Positions 51,690 through 60,774 of a DNA stretch of 64,000 nt are shown in pieces. Every line of letters starts with the position of its first letter. Positions within the stretch are counted from its first letter, which is position 1. The notes under the pieces are model-generated. The model was given only the letters and a program-made list of their open reading frames with translations. It made no database searches and was not told the origin of the DNA. Position numbers and translations under genes: made by a program. Source of the DNA: Sphingorhabdus_B arenilitoris (lineage in GTDB: Bacteria > Pseudomonadota > Alphaproteobacteria > Sphingomonadales > Sphingomonadaceae); assembly GCF_042651485.1 (NCBI RefSeq), contig NZ_JBHSDH010000013.1:806001-870000 (forward strand). Direction: 5' to 3'.

Positions 51690-52451
51690 ATGGCATCACA
51701 TAAAAGCCAGCGCCGCCGCGGCAAAGCTTCCATCAATGGCAATCCTAAATTTTGGGGCCGCCATGCGGTGCTCGCCGCAATTGAAAATCCAGAGCGGGTC
51801 ATTCATAAAATATGGGCGACACGCGATACATTGAACCAGTTAGACCTGCCGTCTGGCCTGCCCATTCAATTTGCCGAAGTGACCGATCTTGCCCGCTTCG
51901 TGCCCAAGGAAGCGCCGCATCAAGGCATCGTTGCAGAGGTCGCTCCGCTGGAGGATCAATGGCTGGCCGACGTGTTGCCGTATGATAGCGATGATATTCG
52001 GCCCTTACTGGTGCTCGACCAGGTGACCGATCCCCATAATGTCGGCGCAATATTCCGCAGCGCTGCCGCATTTGACGCCGTTGCCATTGTCACGCAGGAT
52101 CGGCATGCGCCCGCTGAAACTGGCGTGCTAGCAAAGGCCGCTTCAGGTGCGCTGGAGATGGTGCCATGGATCCGCGTCGTAAATCTTGCCCGGGCGTTGG
52201 AGGAAATTGCCGAGGCGGGCTATTGGCGCATCGCGCTTGACGGAGAAGCCGAAGAAACGCTGTCAAATGCATTGGTTCCCGGCCGCAATGCCTTGATACT
52301 GGGCGCAGAAGGCGACGGGATCAGGCATAATGTGCTTGAACATTGCGATCAAATCGCCAAGCTGCCGATTAGCGACGCGATGGAAAGCCTCAATGTCTCC
52401 AATGCTGCGGCGATATCACTTTACGCCGCGGCAACACGGTCCAAGAATTAG
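51690..52451 (+). CDS. rlmB: 23S rRNA (guanosine-2'-O)-methyltransferase RlmB
   Basis: 253-aa SPOUT methyltransferase of the TrmH class that methylates the 2'-O of a peptidyl-transferase-loop guanosine (2251 in E. coli numbering). Motif 1 LDQVTDPHNVGAIFRSA, motif 2 ILGAEGDGIRHNVLEHCD and motif 3 SLNVSNAAAISLYA form the knot. The N-terminal L30e-like RNA-binding domain has FWGRHAVLAAIENPERV. It begins 150 bases from tRNA-Tyr on the other strand. Confidence 0.92.
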   Translation: MASHKSQRRRGKASINGNPKFWGRHAVLAAIENPERVIHKIWATRDTLNQLDLPSGLPIQFAEVTDLARFVPKEAPHQGIVAEVAPLEDQWLADVLPYDSDDIRPLLVLDQVTDPHNVGAIFRSAAAFDAVAIVTQDRHAPAETGVLAKAASGALEMVPWIRVVNLARALEEIAEAGYWRIALDGEAEETLSNALVPGRNALILGAEGDGIRHNVLEHCDQIAKLPISDAMESLNVSNAAAISLYAAATRSKN

Positions 52452-52464
52452 CTGGGGGTATAAA

Positions 52465-53604
52465 ATGAAGTTACGTAAATACGCAGCATTGGGCCTCGCT
52501 ATCATCGCGCCGCTCGGATTGAGCGGATGTTTGATCCTGCCGGGCGAATTTACCTCGGAAATGACCGTGATGAAATCCGGGGAATTCAGCTTTTCCTATA
52601 AAGGGCAGATCCAGTTGCTGGGCCTTGCCAATATGCTCGGCGAATCATTGAGCGACGAAGGTGCGGTAGGTGAATTTGAGGCCAGCTGCTGGGGCCCAGC
52701 GCCTGATCCCAAAACCGAAGAAGCGAAAAAAGAAGAAGAAAAAAAGGCTCAGAAAAAGCTGACTGCCTATGAGAAAAGCCACAGGAATGAAGCGGCTTTA
52801 GCAAAAATCAAATTGGGCAAGACGGGCACTGCGGCCAGCGCGACGGCGCAGGAAGATTATGAGCTGGTGCAAGAGGATGCACCGGCCAAACCGGATGAAG
52901 ATGATAGTGATACAAATGAGAGCGATGAAACCGCGGCAGAAGCAGCAGCGGCGGCAGTCGAAGCTGTCAGGGAAGAAGTAGAGGATTCTGATTTTTCTGA
53001 ACGTGAATGCACCGCAGCTGAGGTGGAGGAACAAAGGGCAGAATGGGATGAAGCACAGGCCGCCCGCAAAAAACGCGAAGAAGAACAGAAAAAGATATTT
53101 GCGATGCTGCTCGGCGGTATTGACCCCAAAGACCCCAAAACGATTGAGCGGTTCACCAAAGAGGTGGAGCGGCTCGCAGGATGGAATAAGGTCGAGCATC
53201 TCGGTGACGGGCTATTTATGGTCGATTACACCACTAAGGGCCAGTTGGCCGATGATTTTGCTTTCCCGGTCATCCCGCGCTACGCCATTGGCCAACCGAT
53301 GATCCACATTACGCGATGGGACGATGGCCGGTTGCGGGTCGAGGCTCCGGCTTTTCACAGCGACCCGGATTTTTCGCTACTGGCGATGATGGGCGGCAGT
53401 GCCATGACGGGCATGATGCGGGGTCAGGAACCAAAAGTACAACCTGTTGCAGTCAAAGGCACATTCACGCTGACCACCGACGCCGAAATACTGGCAAATA
53501 ATACCGAAGAAGGCCCCGCCGATCAGGGTGGGATGAAAAAGCTGTCATGGGAAGTTAGCCCGGATATTTTCGGTCCGCCGATGGCCTTGTTGAAATTGAA
53601 ATAA
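52465..53604 (+). CDS. lipoprotein with charged coiled-coil insert, unknown function
   Basis: 379 aa. ATG 52465 follows GGGGG; signal peptide and lipobox LSGC (about 21). The N-terminal part (FTSEMTVMKSGEFSFSYKGQI) and the last 140 residues (IPRYAIGQPMIHITRWDDGRLRVEAPAF) are beta-rich and conserved-looking. Between them, residues 75-215, is a highly charged Lys/Glu/Ala stretch with likely coiled coil (EEAKKEEEKKAQKKL; EVEEQRAEWDEAQAARKK). No family recognised. The stop overlaps the glycosylase start (TAATG). Confidence 0.82.
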   Translation: MKLRKYAALGLAIIAPLGLSGCLILPGEFTSEMTVMKSGEFSFSYKGQIQLLGLANMLGESLSDEGAVGEFEASCWGPAPDPKTEEAKKEEEKKAQKKLTAYEKSHRNEAALAKIKLGKTGTAASATAQEDYELVQEDAPAKPDEDDSDTNESDETAAEAAAAAVEAVREEVEDSDFSERECTAAEVEEQRAEWDEAQAARKKREEEQKKIFAMLLGGIDPKDPKTIERFTKEVERLAGWNKVEHLGDGLFMVDYTTKGQLADDFAFPVIPRYAIGQPMIHITRWDDGRLRVEAPAFHSDPDFSLLAMMGGSAMTGMMRGQEPKVQPVAVKGTFTLTTDAEILANNTEEGPADQGGMKKLSWEVSPDIFGPPMALLKLK

Positions 53605-54227
53605 TGGGACTTTCGGCAAAACAGATTGAGCAATCACTGACGCATCTGGCATCTGTGGAACCTCGTTTTGCCGACGCCGTAGCTTTTGCCGGATATCCTG
53701 AACCGCGCATCCGCCCGCGCGGTTATCAAACATTGCTACGCACCATTGTGGGGCAACAGGTCAGCGTCGCCGCGGCAGCATCCGTTTGGAAAAAACTGGA
53801 AGCGCTGCTCGGCGAAAATTGTCCTGCAGAAAAACTTATTGCGCAGGATTTTGACACGCTGCGGGCTTGCGGCCTTAGCCGTCAAAAACAAGGCTATGCG
53901 CGTTCGCTTGCAGAGTTGATTTTGTCCGGCGGCTTGCCGCTAGACGCCCTGCCCGATGATGATGAAGAGGCGATCGCCTATTTGACCCGGGTGAGAGGAA
54001 TTGGCCGTTGGTCGGCGGAAATTTACCTTCTATTTGCCGAAGGACGAAGCGACATTTGGCCTGCGGGGGATTTGGCCGTGCAAGAGGGTGTGGGACGCCT
54101 GCTCGCCTTACCAGCCCGCCCATCCGAGAAGGAAACGAGGGCAATCGCTGATGATTGGCGTCCGCACCGCGGCGCAGCGGCGATATTCACTTGGCATATT
54201 TATGCAAAAGACTTCAAAGCGATTTAG
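53604..54227 (+). CDS. DNA-3-methyladenine glycosylase II (AlkA-like)
   Basis: 207-aa HhH-GPD glycosylase removing alkylated bases. Conserved core: TLLRTIVGQQVSVAAAASVW, helix-hairpin-helix LTRVRGIGRWSAEIYLLF, and the catalytic Asp in WPAGDLAVQEGVGR. No N-terminal AlkA/Ada domain and no iron-sulfur cysteines, so it is the short form. Translationally coupled to the lipoprotein gene ahead. Confidence 0.9.
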   Translation: MGLSAKQIEQSLTHLASVEPRFADAVAFAGYPEPRIRPRGYQTLLRTIVGQQVSVAAAASVWKKLEALLGENCPAEKLIAQDFDTLRACGLSRQKQGYARSLAELILSGGLPLDALPDDDEEAIAYLTRVRGIGRWSAEIYLLFAEGRSDIWPAGDLAVQEGVGRLLALPARPSEKETRAIADDWRPHRGAAAIFTWHIYAKDFKAI

Positions 54228-54255
54228 GCCGTAAACTCATAAATATCATCGCCTC

Positions 54256-54765
54256 CTAAAGTGATAGGCCGGGATTAAGCGACATCACCTCATTCAAAAA
54301 TGATTTCGGCTTTTTCTTATATTTGGTTTGACGATTTAATTTCAATCCGGCGATACTGATCGCATCCATTATGAAATGAACGCAATTTCGCTTGCCCAAA
54401 TTATAGCTTTTACCCGGTAATGCCTGCCAGCGGCCAACCATTGCCATCACCTTGGCATATTCGGCATCGGACAATCGCACCGTAAAATGCGCGTTGCTTT
54501 TGGCAATATAGCTGGGCTTTGGCGTTTGCACCGCACCTTTCACGCTGCCCATTAAAATCGCTGGAGAAACGCTGGTGGCGGTGAAACCGTAACTGCCATC
54601 GACCGCTTTCCCATTGCTGTCGAGTTTGCCCTTTACCGTGAAAAAGGCGTGCGGGAATTTGCTGCCAAAATCATGGCTGTAAAATGTCATCGCAACATCT
54701 GCTTTTGCTGGCTGAGCCAAAAGGCAAAATGCGGCAAATAGTGCTAGCGCAAAAATACGGTGCAT
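54256..54765 (-). CDS. secreted papain-fold-like protein with NCxHF motif
   Basis: 169 aa with a signal peptide (LLAQPAKA-DV). ATG 54765 has AAGGAG seven bases ahead; a GTG one codon earlier is possible. The body has MTFYSHDFGSKFPHAFFTVKG, with a His, and later GKRNCVHFIMDAI with a Cys, an order of His then Cys typical of permuted NlpC/P60 or LRAT-like enzymes. That assignment is inference; the family is not named. It faces the glycosylase gene convergently. Confidence 0.7.
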   Translation of the reverse strand: MHRIFALALFAAFCLLAQPAKADVAMTFYSHDFGSKFPHAFFTVKGKLDSNGKAVDGSYGFTATSVSPAILMGSVKGAVQTPKPSYIAKSNAHFTVRLSDAEYAKVMAMVGRWQALPGKSYNLGKRNCVHFIMDAISIAGLKLNRQTKYKKKPKSFLNEVMSLNPGLSL

Positions 54766-54888
54766 CACATGTCTCCTTGATCACAAAGGCCTAACGCGGG
54801 CGAGCGACAACATCAAGAAGCGCTTGACCGCAACCCCAAATTGCTGTCGCGTGATAGTAGGAAGAGTAATTTAACAGGGAGAGTCGCA

Positions 54889-55722
54889 ATGGCCGAAAAC
54901 CGCAAAAGCATTTTCATAACAGGTGCCGCATCGGGCTTAGGCCGCGAAGTTGCTCGTTATTTTGCAGAGCGCGGCTGGTTTATCGGCATGGCTGACATCG
55001 ACGCCCAGGGTTTGGCCGAAACATCGGCAATGCTGCCTGAAGGGCAAAGCTCGGTCCATATGCTCAACGTCACCGACCGTGCGCAATGGAAGAATGCTGT
55101 TGCCGAATTTGCCGCCGCGTCGGGCGGGCGGATGGATGTATTTTTTAACAATGCCGGCATTGGCAAAGGCGGACCGATTGAAGAAATGGCCGATGCCGAT
55201 ATCGACGCGATGATCGCCGTCAACCTAACCGGTGTGATCAGCGGTACGCGCGCCTGCTTTGACCTGTTAAAAGCCACTCCGGGCAGCTGCATTTTATACA
55301 CTGCTTCAGCAGCCGGCATATATGGCATTGCCGATTTGAGCGTTTATAGCGCAACAAAATTCGCCGTCCGCGGACTTGCCGAATCCCACGATATTGAATT
55401 TCAGCGGCACGGGATTAAATCGCGCTGCTTGATGCCAGGCTTTATCGACACGAATATCATCTCCGCCGTTGCCGAAGGCAGCAATATGTCGGGCAAGGAA
55501 ATGCTGGAATCCTCAGGCGTCATGGTTAGCCCTGTGTCGATCATAGGTCCGGCTGCATGGGCTGCTGTTCACGGTGATAAAGTGCATACGCCGGTCAATA
55601 AAATGGCCAAGCAAATGGCCTTTGCCGCGCGGTGGATGCCCGGCCGCCTGCGCAAGCAGAAAGTCAGCTTGACTGGCGATCTAGCGCATATATTGGCCGG
55701 TTCGGAACAACCCAAGGGTTAG
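54889..55722 (+). CDS. short-chain dehydrogenase/reductase
   Basis: 277 aa. FITGAASGLGREVARYFAERG (cofactor), NNAGIGKGG, catalytic Ser in TASAAGIYG, and YSATKFA (YxxxK). A C-terminal extension of about 40 residues (KVHTPVNKMAKQMAFAARWMPGRLR) is basic and may bind membrane or CoA-like substrate. AGGGAGAG lies ahead of ATG 54889. Substrate unknown. Its stop overlaps the end of phhB by four bases on the opposite strand. Confidence 0.85.
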   Translation: MAENRKSIFITGAASGLGREVARYFAERGWFIGMADIDAQGLAETSAMLPEGQSSVHMLNVTDRAQWKNAVAEFAAASGGRMDVFFNNAGIGKGGPIEEMADADIDAMIAVNLTGVISGTRACFDLLKATPGSCILYTASAAGIYGIADLSVYSATKFAVRGLAESHDIEFQRHGIKSRCLMPGFIDTNIISAVAEGSNMSGKEMLESSGVMVSPVSIIGPAAWAAVHGDKVHTPVNKMAKQMAFAARWMPGRLRKQKVSLTGDLAHILAGSEQPKG

Positions 55723-56009
55723 CGGCAGCTATCAATCTGCTTTGCAAGGTCAATATCGCGCTGCGACACACCGCCTGCGTCATGCGTGGTCAATTTGATT
55801 TCCACCCGGTTATATACATTGAACCATTCGGGATGGTGGTCCGCTTTCTCCGCATAAATTGCCACCCGCGCCATAAAGCCAAAGGCTTCTGCAAAATCGG
55901 CAAATTTCACATTACGGCAAATCGCATCGGCATCCGCATCATAGCTCCATAACGGCAGCTGTGCCAAAGCCGCTTCGCGCTCTGTTTCATTCAATTTGGT
56001 AATGGCCAT
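55719..56009 (-). CDS. phhB: pterin-4a-carbinolamine dehydratase
   Basis: 96 aa. The family pattern is clear: FADFAEAFGFMARVAIYAEKADHHPEWFNVYNRVEIKLTTHDAGG, with the EKADHHPE active-site histidines. It regenerates tetrahydrobiopterin after aromatic amino acid hydroxylation. No hydroxylase gene is nearby. Convergent with the SDR gene (4-base overlap) and divergent from ccmA. Confidence 0.95.
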   Translation of the reverse strand: MAITKLNETEREAALAQLPLWSYDADADAICRNVKFADFAEAFGFMARVAIYAEKADHHPEWFNVYNRVEIKLTTHDAGGVSQRDIDLAKQIDSCR

Positions 56010-56092
56010 ATTCTATTCCTTTATCGGTGATTGGGGTAGCGGATATAGTTAAGCCTCTGGACCGCAAAGCCGCTTTATGCCTATGTCGTGCC

Positions 56093-56704
56093 ATGCGGTC
56101 ACGTCAAGCATCATCACCATATATAAAAATGGAAAATGTCGCAGTCATCCGCGGCAACCGCATCATATTTCAAGGCTTTTCTTTGTCGGCGCAGGCCAAT
56201 GACATTATCTGGGTCCGGGGTGCAAATGGCAGCGGAAAGTCGACGCTGCTACGCATAGTCGCGCAGCTGTTACCCAATGTGTCTGGCAAGGTCTCGGTGG
56301 AAGGCAATATGGCGCTATCTGACGAGAATCTTGGTCTGGATAGCAACTTGCCATTGGAAAAAGCGCTCGCATTTTGGGCGAATATGGATGGGGCAAATGC
56401 GGATAATCAATATAACGCACTGGCCGCCATGGACCTGACCGCGCTAACCGATGTACCCGTAAGATATTTGTCATCCGGGCAGCGCCGCCGCGCCAGCCTC
56501 GCCCGGGTCATTGCCAGCGGCGCGGATATTTGGTTGCTCGACGAACCCTATAATGGCCTCGACAGCGCCAATTGCGCCCGGCTGGATCAGGCGTTGCTGC
56601 GTCATGCAGGCAGCGGCGGAATAGCTTTGGTTGCGGCGCATCAATCACCGAGCATCAATGTAACTGACAGCATCACCCTCGGCACCGGGCGGAAAGCAGC
56701 ATGA
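56093..56704 (+). CDS. ccmA: cytochrome c biogenesis ABC transporter ATPase CcmA
   Basis: About 203 aa. ABC ATPase: Walker A GANGSGKSTLLRIVA, signature LSSGQRRRASLARVI, Walker B IWLLDEPYNGLD and switch His (VAAHQS). The short form and the partner CcmB gene identify CcmA, which powers haem release from CcmC/CcmE for c-type cytochrome maturation. The start is uncertain (56093 or 56129; neither has a strong Shine-Dalgarno). Overlaps ccmB (ATGA). Confidence 0.88.
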   Translation: MRSRQASSPYIKMENVAVIRGNRIIFQGFSLSAQANDIIWVRGANGSGKSTLLRIVAQLLPNVSGKVSVEGNMALSDENLGLDSNLPLEKALAFWANMDGANADNQYNALAAMDLTALTDVPVRYLSSGQRRRASLARVIASGADIWLLDEPYNGLDSANCARLDQALLRHAGSGGIALVAAHQSPSINVTDSITLGTGRKAA

Positions 56705-57348
56705 GCGGATTTCTTAACCTTGTGCTGCGCGAAATGCGCCTTGCCTGGACGGGCGGCGGACTGTGGCTGCCGATCATTTTTTATCTGGCGGTTGCAACCT
56801 TATTCCCCTTTGTGACTGGTCCTGACAAGCTGCTGCTGGCTAAAACTGGTGGGGGCATTTTATGGGTCGCTGCATTGCTATCCAGCTTGCTGCCGATTGA
56901 ACGTCTCATCCTGCCGGACCGCGAAGCAGGGATATTGGATCAACTGTCGCTTCGCGGCTGGTCCGATGAAATGATCGCAAGCGCCAAAATCGCGGGGCAA
57001 ATTATGGCCTTTGGTCTGCCCTTGCTGTTGGCCACCATCGTCGCATCCGCATTGATCGGATTGCCAGAGGGGAAATTGCCGATGCTGCTTCTCGCGCTCG
57101 CCTTTGCTCTGCCCGCTTTGTCCGGGCTGGGCGTAACGATAGCCGCGCTGACCGCCGGGCTTCAGGGCGCGAGTGCGCTGGGCGGTTTGCTGCTTGTGCC
57201 GATGGCAGTGCCTGTATTGATATTTGGCGCTGGAACTTTGGGTGAAACGCCGGGCAATGCGATACAATTATTGGCGGCAACATCGCTGGCTATGACCGCA
57301 TTATCCCCTTTTGCGGCAGGGGCCGCGCTACGAGCGGCACGCGGATAG
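56701..57348 (+). CDS. ccmB: haem exporter membrane protein CcmB
   Basis: 215 aa with about six membrane helices. CcmB features: WLPIIFYLAVATLFPFVTGPD, ILWVAALLSSLLPIERLI, DREAGILDQLSLRG and GVTIAALTAGLQGASALGGLLLVPMAVPVLIFG. Works as the permease with CcmA. The ccmC-H genes are not in the window. Confidence 0.92.
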   Translation: MSGFLNLVLREMRLAWTGGGLWLPIIFYLAVATLFPFVTGPDKLLLAKTGGGILWVAALLSSLLPIERLILPDREAGILDQLSLRGWSDEMIASAKIAGQIMAFGLPLLLATIVASALIGLPEGKLPMLLLALAFALPALSGLGVTIAALTAGLQGASALGGLLLVPMAVPVLIFGAGTLGETPGNAIQLLAATSLAMTALSPFAAGAALRAARG

Positions 57349-57382
57349 GGTTGAGCAACACTGCCTAGCAGCTCACCAGCAG

Positions 57383-58207
57383 CTATTCAGCCTGCATTTT
57401 TTCCACATATCCCTGCGCGACCATCGCTTCGATCATATCGAACAATTTTTCAGCGTCTTGCGCGCGCAGCTGCGGCAACGTCGCCTCAACACCTTCTGCA
57501 ATTAACAGCTCCCGCTTTCCGCTGCTTACGCCGTCCCAAATCAACCGCGCGACTTCATCGGGATCAATACCATTATCGATCGCCTTATCACTCATGCCGC
57601 GCGCCTTGCCATCCGCGTTCAGCGCATTGCGCGACACATTGGTGCGCACCGATCCGGGCGTTACCACGAGAACATGGACCCCCTGCCCCGCAACTTCGCT
57701 GCGCAGCGCATCACTATAACCGATCAAACCGTGTTTTGCGGCACAATAAGCGGTGCGCATGGGCACACCGACTTTTCCCGCAACGCTGGAAATCATGACC
57801 ACATGCCCTGCGCCATTTTCCAACAAATGAGGCAGCATCACTTGGGTCAAGGCAATAGGCGCGCGCAGATCTACGTCGATGATCCGGTCATATACACTGG
57901 CATCGGTATCAATGGCGAGCGACCGTTGCGATATACCGGCATTGTTGACCAGCACATCGATGCGCCCCTTAAAATCTATCGCTTTTTGGGCATATTCGGG
58001 CAGCTTGTCATATGCCGTTGTATCGAAACGAAGAACAAGGCATTTCTCCGGCGCACCTGTTTCCACGGCTACGCGCTGCAATTCGGTCATGTTGCGCCCT
58101 GACAAAATGACGCTTCCCCCGGTCGCCACAAATGCCTTGGCCAGCGCCTCGCCTATTCCCGATGAAGCGCCCGTTATCCATGCAGTTTTGCCGTCAAATA
58201 TTGCCAT
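57383..58207 (-). CDS. short-chain dehydrogenase/reductase (3-ketosphinganine-reductase-like group)
   Basis: 274 aa. AWITGASSGIGEALAKAFVATG, VLVNNAGISQRS, Ser in MISSVAGKVG, YCAAKHGLIGYSD and PGSVRTNVSRNAL. The order resembles DHRS7-like/NAD(P) SDRs; substrate unknown. ATG 58207 has GGAG seven bases ahead. It converges with ccmB. Confidence 0.85.
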   Translation of the reverse strand: MAIFDGKTAWITGASSGIGEALAKAFVATGGSVILSGRNMTELQRVAVETGAPEKCLVLRFDTTAYDKLPEYAQKAIDFKGRIDVLVNNAGISQRSLAIDTDASVYDRIIDVDLRAPIALTQVMLPHLLENGAGHVVMISSVAGKVGVPMRTAYCAAKHGLIGYSDALRSEVAGQGVHVLVVTPGSVRTNVSRNALNADGKARGMSDKAIDNGIDPDEVARLIWDGVSSGKRELLIAEGVEATLPQLRAQDAEKLFDMIEAMVAQGYVEKMQAE

Positions 58208-58302
58208 CAGTTTCTCCTGTCGCAAACACCGTCCGCTGCGCGCCCTAATCTGTCAAGTAAAACGCTCTTGCACTTTGCGGCGTCACTCACCACATGGAAA
58301 GC

Positions 58303-58884
58303 ATGTTGATAGAAACCGAAAACACGCCAAATCCCGCCACTGTCAAATTTTTGCCCGGGCGGCCCGTTATGGATAGCGGAACGCGCGATTTTGCGAGCCC
58401 CGAAGAAGCAGAAATATCTCCTTTGGCCAAAGCCTTATTTGACCTGGGCGATGTGACCGGCGTATTTTTCGGGCGCGACTTTATTTCTGTGACTGCCGCG
58501 CCCGGTGTCGAATGGTCCTATTTGAAGCCCGATATACTGGGCATATTACTCGATCATTTCACCGCCAATATGCCTCTATTTTCTCCCGGCAGCGCAGGCG
58601 CAATTGCGGTTCCCGGTGATGCCGATGATGACTTGCCTTTGGATGATCCTGCCGATGCAGAAATTGTTGACCAGATAAAAGACCTGATCGAAACCCGCGT
58701 CCGCCCAGCGGTCGCGAATGATGGCGGCGATATTGTTTATCGCGGCTTTCAGCGCGGGGTCGTCTTTCTGCAGTTACAAGGTGCTTGTTCGGGTTGCCCG
58801 TCTTCGTCGGCGACGTTGAAACAGGGTATTGAGAGCCTGCTCAAACATTATGTTCCCGAAGTAACCGAAGTCCGCCAGGCTTAG
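58303..58884 (+). CDS. nfuA: NifU-like iron-sulfur carrier (NfuA-type)
   Basis: About 193 aa. N-terminal Nfu domain (IETENTPNPATVKFLPGRPV; DVTGVFFGRDFISVT) and C-terminal NifU domain with the cluster-binding CSGCPSSSATLKQGIE motif. The N-terminal type seen here is that of the mitochondrial/alphaproteobacterial carriers, delivering [4Fe-4S] clusters to apoproteins such as MiaB in the same window. ATG 58303 matches the family start; an ATG three codons earlier is possible. Confidence 0.92.
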   Translation: MLIETENTPNPATVKFLPGRPVMDSGTRDFASPEEAEISPLAKALFDLGDVTGVFFGRDFISVTAAPGVEWSYLKPDILGILLDHFTANMPLFSPGSAGAIAVPGDADDDLPLDDPADAEIVDQIKDLIETRVRPAVANDGGDIVYRGFQRGVVFLQLQGACSGCPSSSATLKQGIESLLKHYVPEVTEVRQA

Positions 58885-58933
58885 ACTGAGCGGCACCCTC
58901 GTCTCCCTATTAATATAATAAAGGACATATAAA

Positions 58934-59530
58934 ATGCCCGCAAATACGCCTCTCGATGATAAAGCGCTAGATCAGCTATTCCGCGAAGCGCGAACCTATA
59001 ATGGCTATCTGGACAAGGCGGTAAGCCAGGAGCAGTTGGAGGCAATTTGGGAGTTGATGAAAATGGGGCCGACATCGGCCAACTGTTTGCCTGCGCGGAT
59101 TATCTGGTGTGTTAGCGATGACGCAAAAGAGAAAATTGCCTCCATGGCAATGGACAGCAATGCGGAAAAAATTCGCAAAGCACCGGTTACCGCGATTATC
59201 GGCATGGATTATGATTTTTATGAAGAGCTTCCCGAATTATTCCCGCATACCGACGCAAAAAGCTGGTTCACCGGAAATAAGGAGCTTGCTGAATCCACCG
59301 CGTTTCGAAACAGCTCGCTGCAGGGCGCTTATCTGATCCTAGCAGCTCGGGCGCTCGGGCTTGATACAGGTCCAATGTCAGGATTTAACGCCGAGGCGGT
59401 TAATGAAGGGTTTTTTGCCGGCTCCAACGTCAAAGCCAATTTCATCACTACGCTTGGCTATGGCGATCCAGAAAGCATTTTTGAGCGCAGCCCTCGGCCC
59501 GCATTTGAACGCTTTAACAATATCCTGTGA
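58934..59530 (+). CDS. RutE-like nitroreductase family protein
   Basis: 198 aa, FMN enzyme. LFREARTYNGYLDKAVSQ, MKMGPTSANCLPARIIWC, ESTAFRNSSLQGAYLILAARALGLDTGPMSGF and FITTLGYGD match the malonic semialdehyde reductase RutE group. No rut genes are nearby, so a pyrimidine-pathway role is uncertain. It lies between nfuA and tsaB. Confidence 0.87.
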   Translation: MPANTPLDDKALDQLFREARTYNGYLDKAVSQEQLEAIWELMKMGPTSANCLPARIIWCVSDDAKEKIASMAMDSNAEKIRKAPVTAIIGMDYDFYEELPELFPHTDAKSWFTGNKELAESTAFRNSSLQGAYLILAARALGLDTGPMSGFNAEAVNEGFFAGSNVKANFITTLGYGDPESIFERSPRPAFERFNNIL

Positions 59531-59551
59531 TCCGGTAAGCGCGGTATCCCT

Positions 59552-60187
59552 ATGACTGCACCGCCGCGCATATTGGTTATTGATACCGCAACGAAAGCCT
59601 GTTCCGTCGCGCTGTTTTACGGCGACGAACCAGTTGCCGCACGCCATGAGGTTATCGGCCGCGGCCATGCCGAAAAGCTGATTCCGTTTATACAATCTTT
59701 GCCGGAAAATGGGCGAGCAGACCGGATCGCAGTTAATATCGGCCCCGGCAGTTTTACCGGAATTCGCGTCGGGATTTCAGCGGCAAAGGCGCTTGCGCTT
59801 GCCTGGCAGGCCGATTGTTTTGGTTATAACTGCTTGGCATTGATTGCCGCCATGGCAAACAGTGGCACGCCCGTGGATGCCGTTATGGCGGGCGGACATG
59901 GGGAATATTTTTTCCAAAGCTTTGCTGCCGATGGAAAGCCGGTCGGTAATCCGGCTTCTATGAAACCCGATGCTGCTTTGGCTATCTCTACCGCACCCGT
60001 TATCGCCGGCGATGTTGCCGAACAATTTGCCGAAGCGCGCGGCAACGCAGCAGCATATGAGCATCTTCCCAGTGCCGCCATGTGGCCCCTTATTGCGGCC
60101 AGCGATGAACTTGCGCCGCGTCCTTTTTACGGCCGTGCGCCAGATGCCAAGCCGGCGAAAGGATCGCCGTCCGGTATACTGGTATGA
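59552..60187 (+). CDS. tsaB: tRNA threonylcarbamoyladenosine factor TsaB
   Basis: 211 aa ASKHA-fold subunit of the t6A machinery. LVIDTATKACSVALF, GRGHAEKLIPFI, and VNIGPGSFTGIRVGISAAKALALA are the hallmarks. It supports TsaD in carbamoylthreonyl transfer to A37 of ANN-decoding tRNAs. Overlaps rimI (ATGA). Confidence 0.93.
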   Translation: MTAPPRILVIDTATKACSVALFYGDEPVAARHEVIGRGHAEKLIPFIQSLPENGRADRIAVNIGPGSFTGIRVGISAAKALALAWQADCFGYNCLALIAAMANSGTPVDAVMAGGHGEYFFQSFAADGKPVGNPASMKPDAALAISTAPVIAGDVAEQFAEARGNAAAYEHLPSAAMWPLIAASDELAPRPFYGRAPDAKPAKGSPSGILV

Positions 60188-60639
60188 TTGCGGTAGAATA
60201 TGGCGATGCTCATAATGTCGCCGAAATAATGCCAGTGATGCAAAAAGCCTTTGACCCTGCTTTCGGTGAAGCATGGACAGCGGCTCAAACGCTGGCGGCG
60301 TTGAGTCTACCAAATAGCCGGCTCGCGATTGCCAAAGACAATACAGTCATCGGTTTTGCCATCAGCCGCTGGGTGCTGGAGGAGGAAGAGTTGCTGATGA
60401 TCGCGGTTGCCCCCGATCAGCAGCGCAAAGGTATCGCCTCCATCTTACTAAAGCAAATCATCGCAGAAATGGTAAATAATGAAAGAAAGACCCTGTTCCT
60501 AGAGGTACGAGATGGTAATCCAGCACATATTTTCTATAAGAATAAGGGGTTTAATGAAATAGGCCGGAGACGAAATTATTATACCGGCGCAAACGGTATG
60601 ACTTTCGATGCCATAACTATGAACTTGTCTATTCAGTGA
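60184..60639 (+). CDS. rimI: ribosomal-protein-alanine N-acetyltransferase
   Basis: 151-aa GNAT. AIAKDNTVIGFAISR, acetyl-CoA loop VAPDQQRKGIASILLKQII, and LEVRDGNPAHIFYKNKGFNEIGRRRNYY, the RimI signature. Coupled to tsaB, the standard tsaB-rimI pair. Confidence 0.92.
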   Translation: MIAVEYGDAHNVAEIMPVMQKAFDPAFGEAWTAAQTLAALSLPNSRLAIAKDNTVIGFAISRWVLEEEELLMIAVAPDQQRKGIASILLKQIIAEMVNNERKTLFLEVRDGNPAHIFYKNKGFNEIGRRRNYYTGANGMTFDAITMNLSIQ

Positions 60640-60774
60640 TAATCAATACTCATAATTTTTCGATTTGGACAATGGCGTTACTAATCAATTGACGATTACT
60701 GACAATGATGTTAATCGGGCCGTCCATACTGGAGTGTAAACAAATCCGCGCTGGTCGCTGGATTTAAGGAAATA

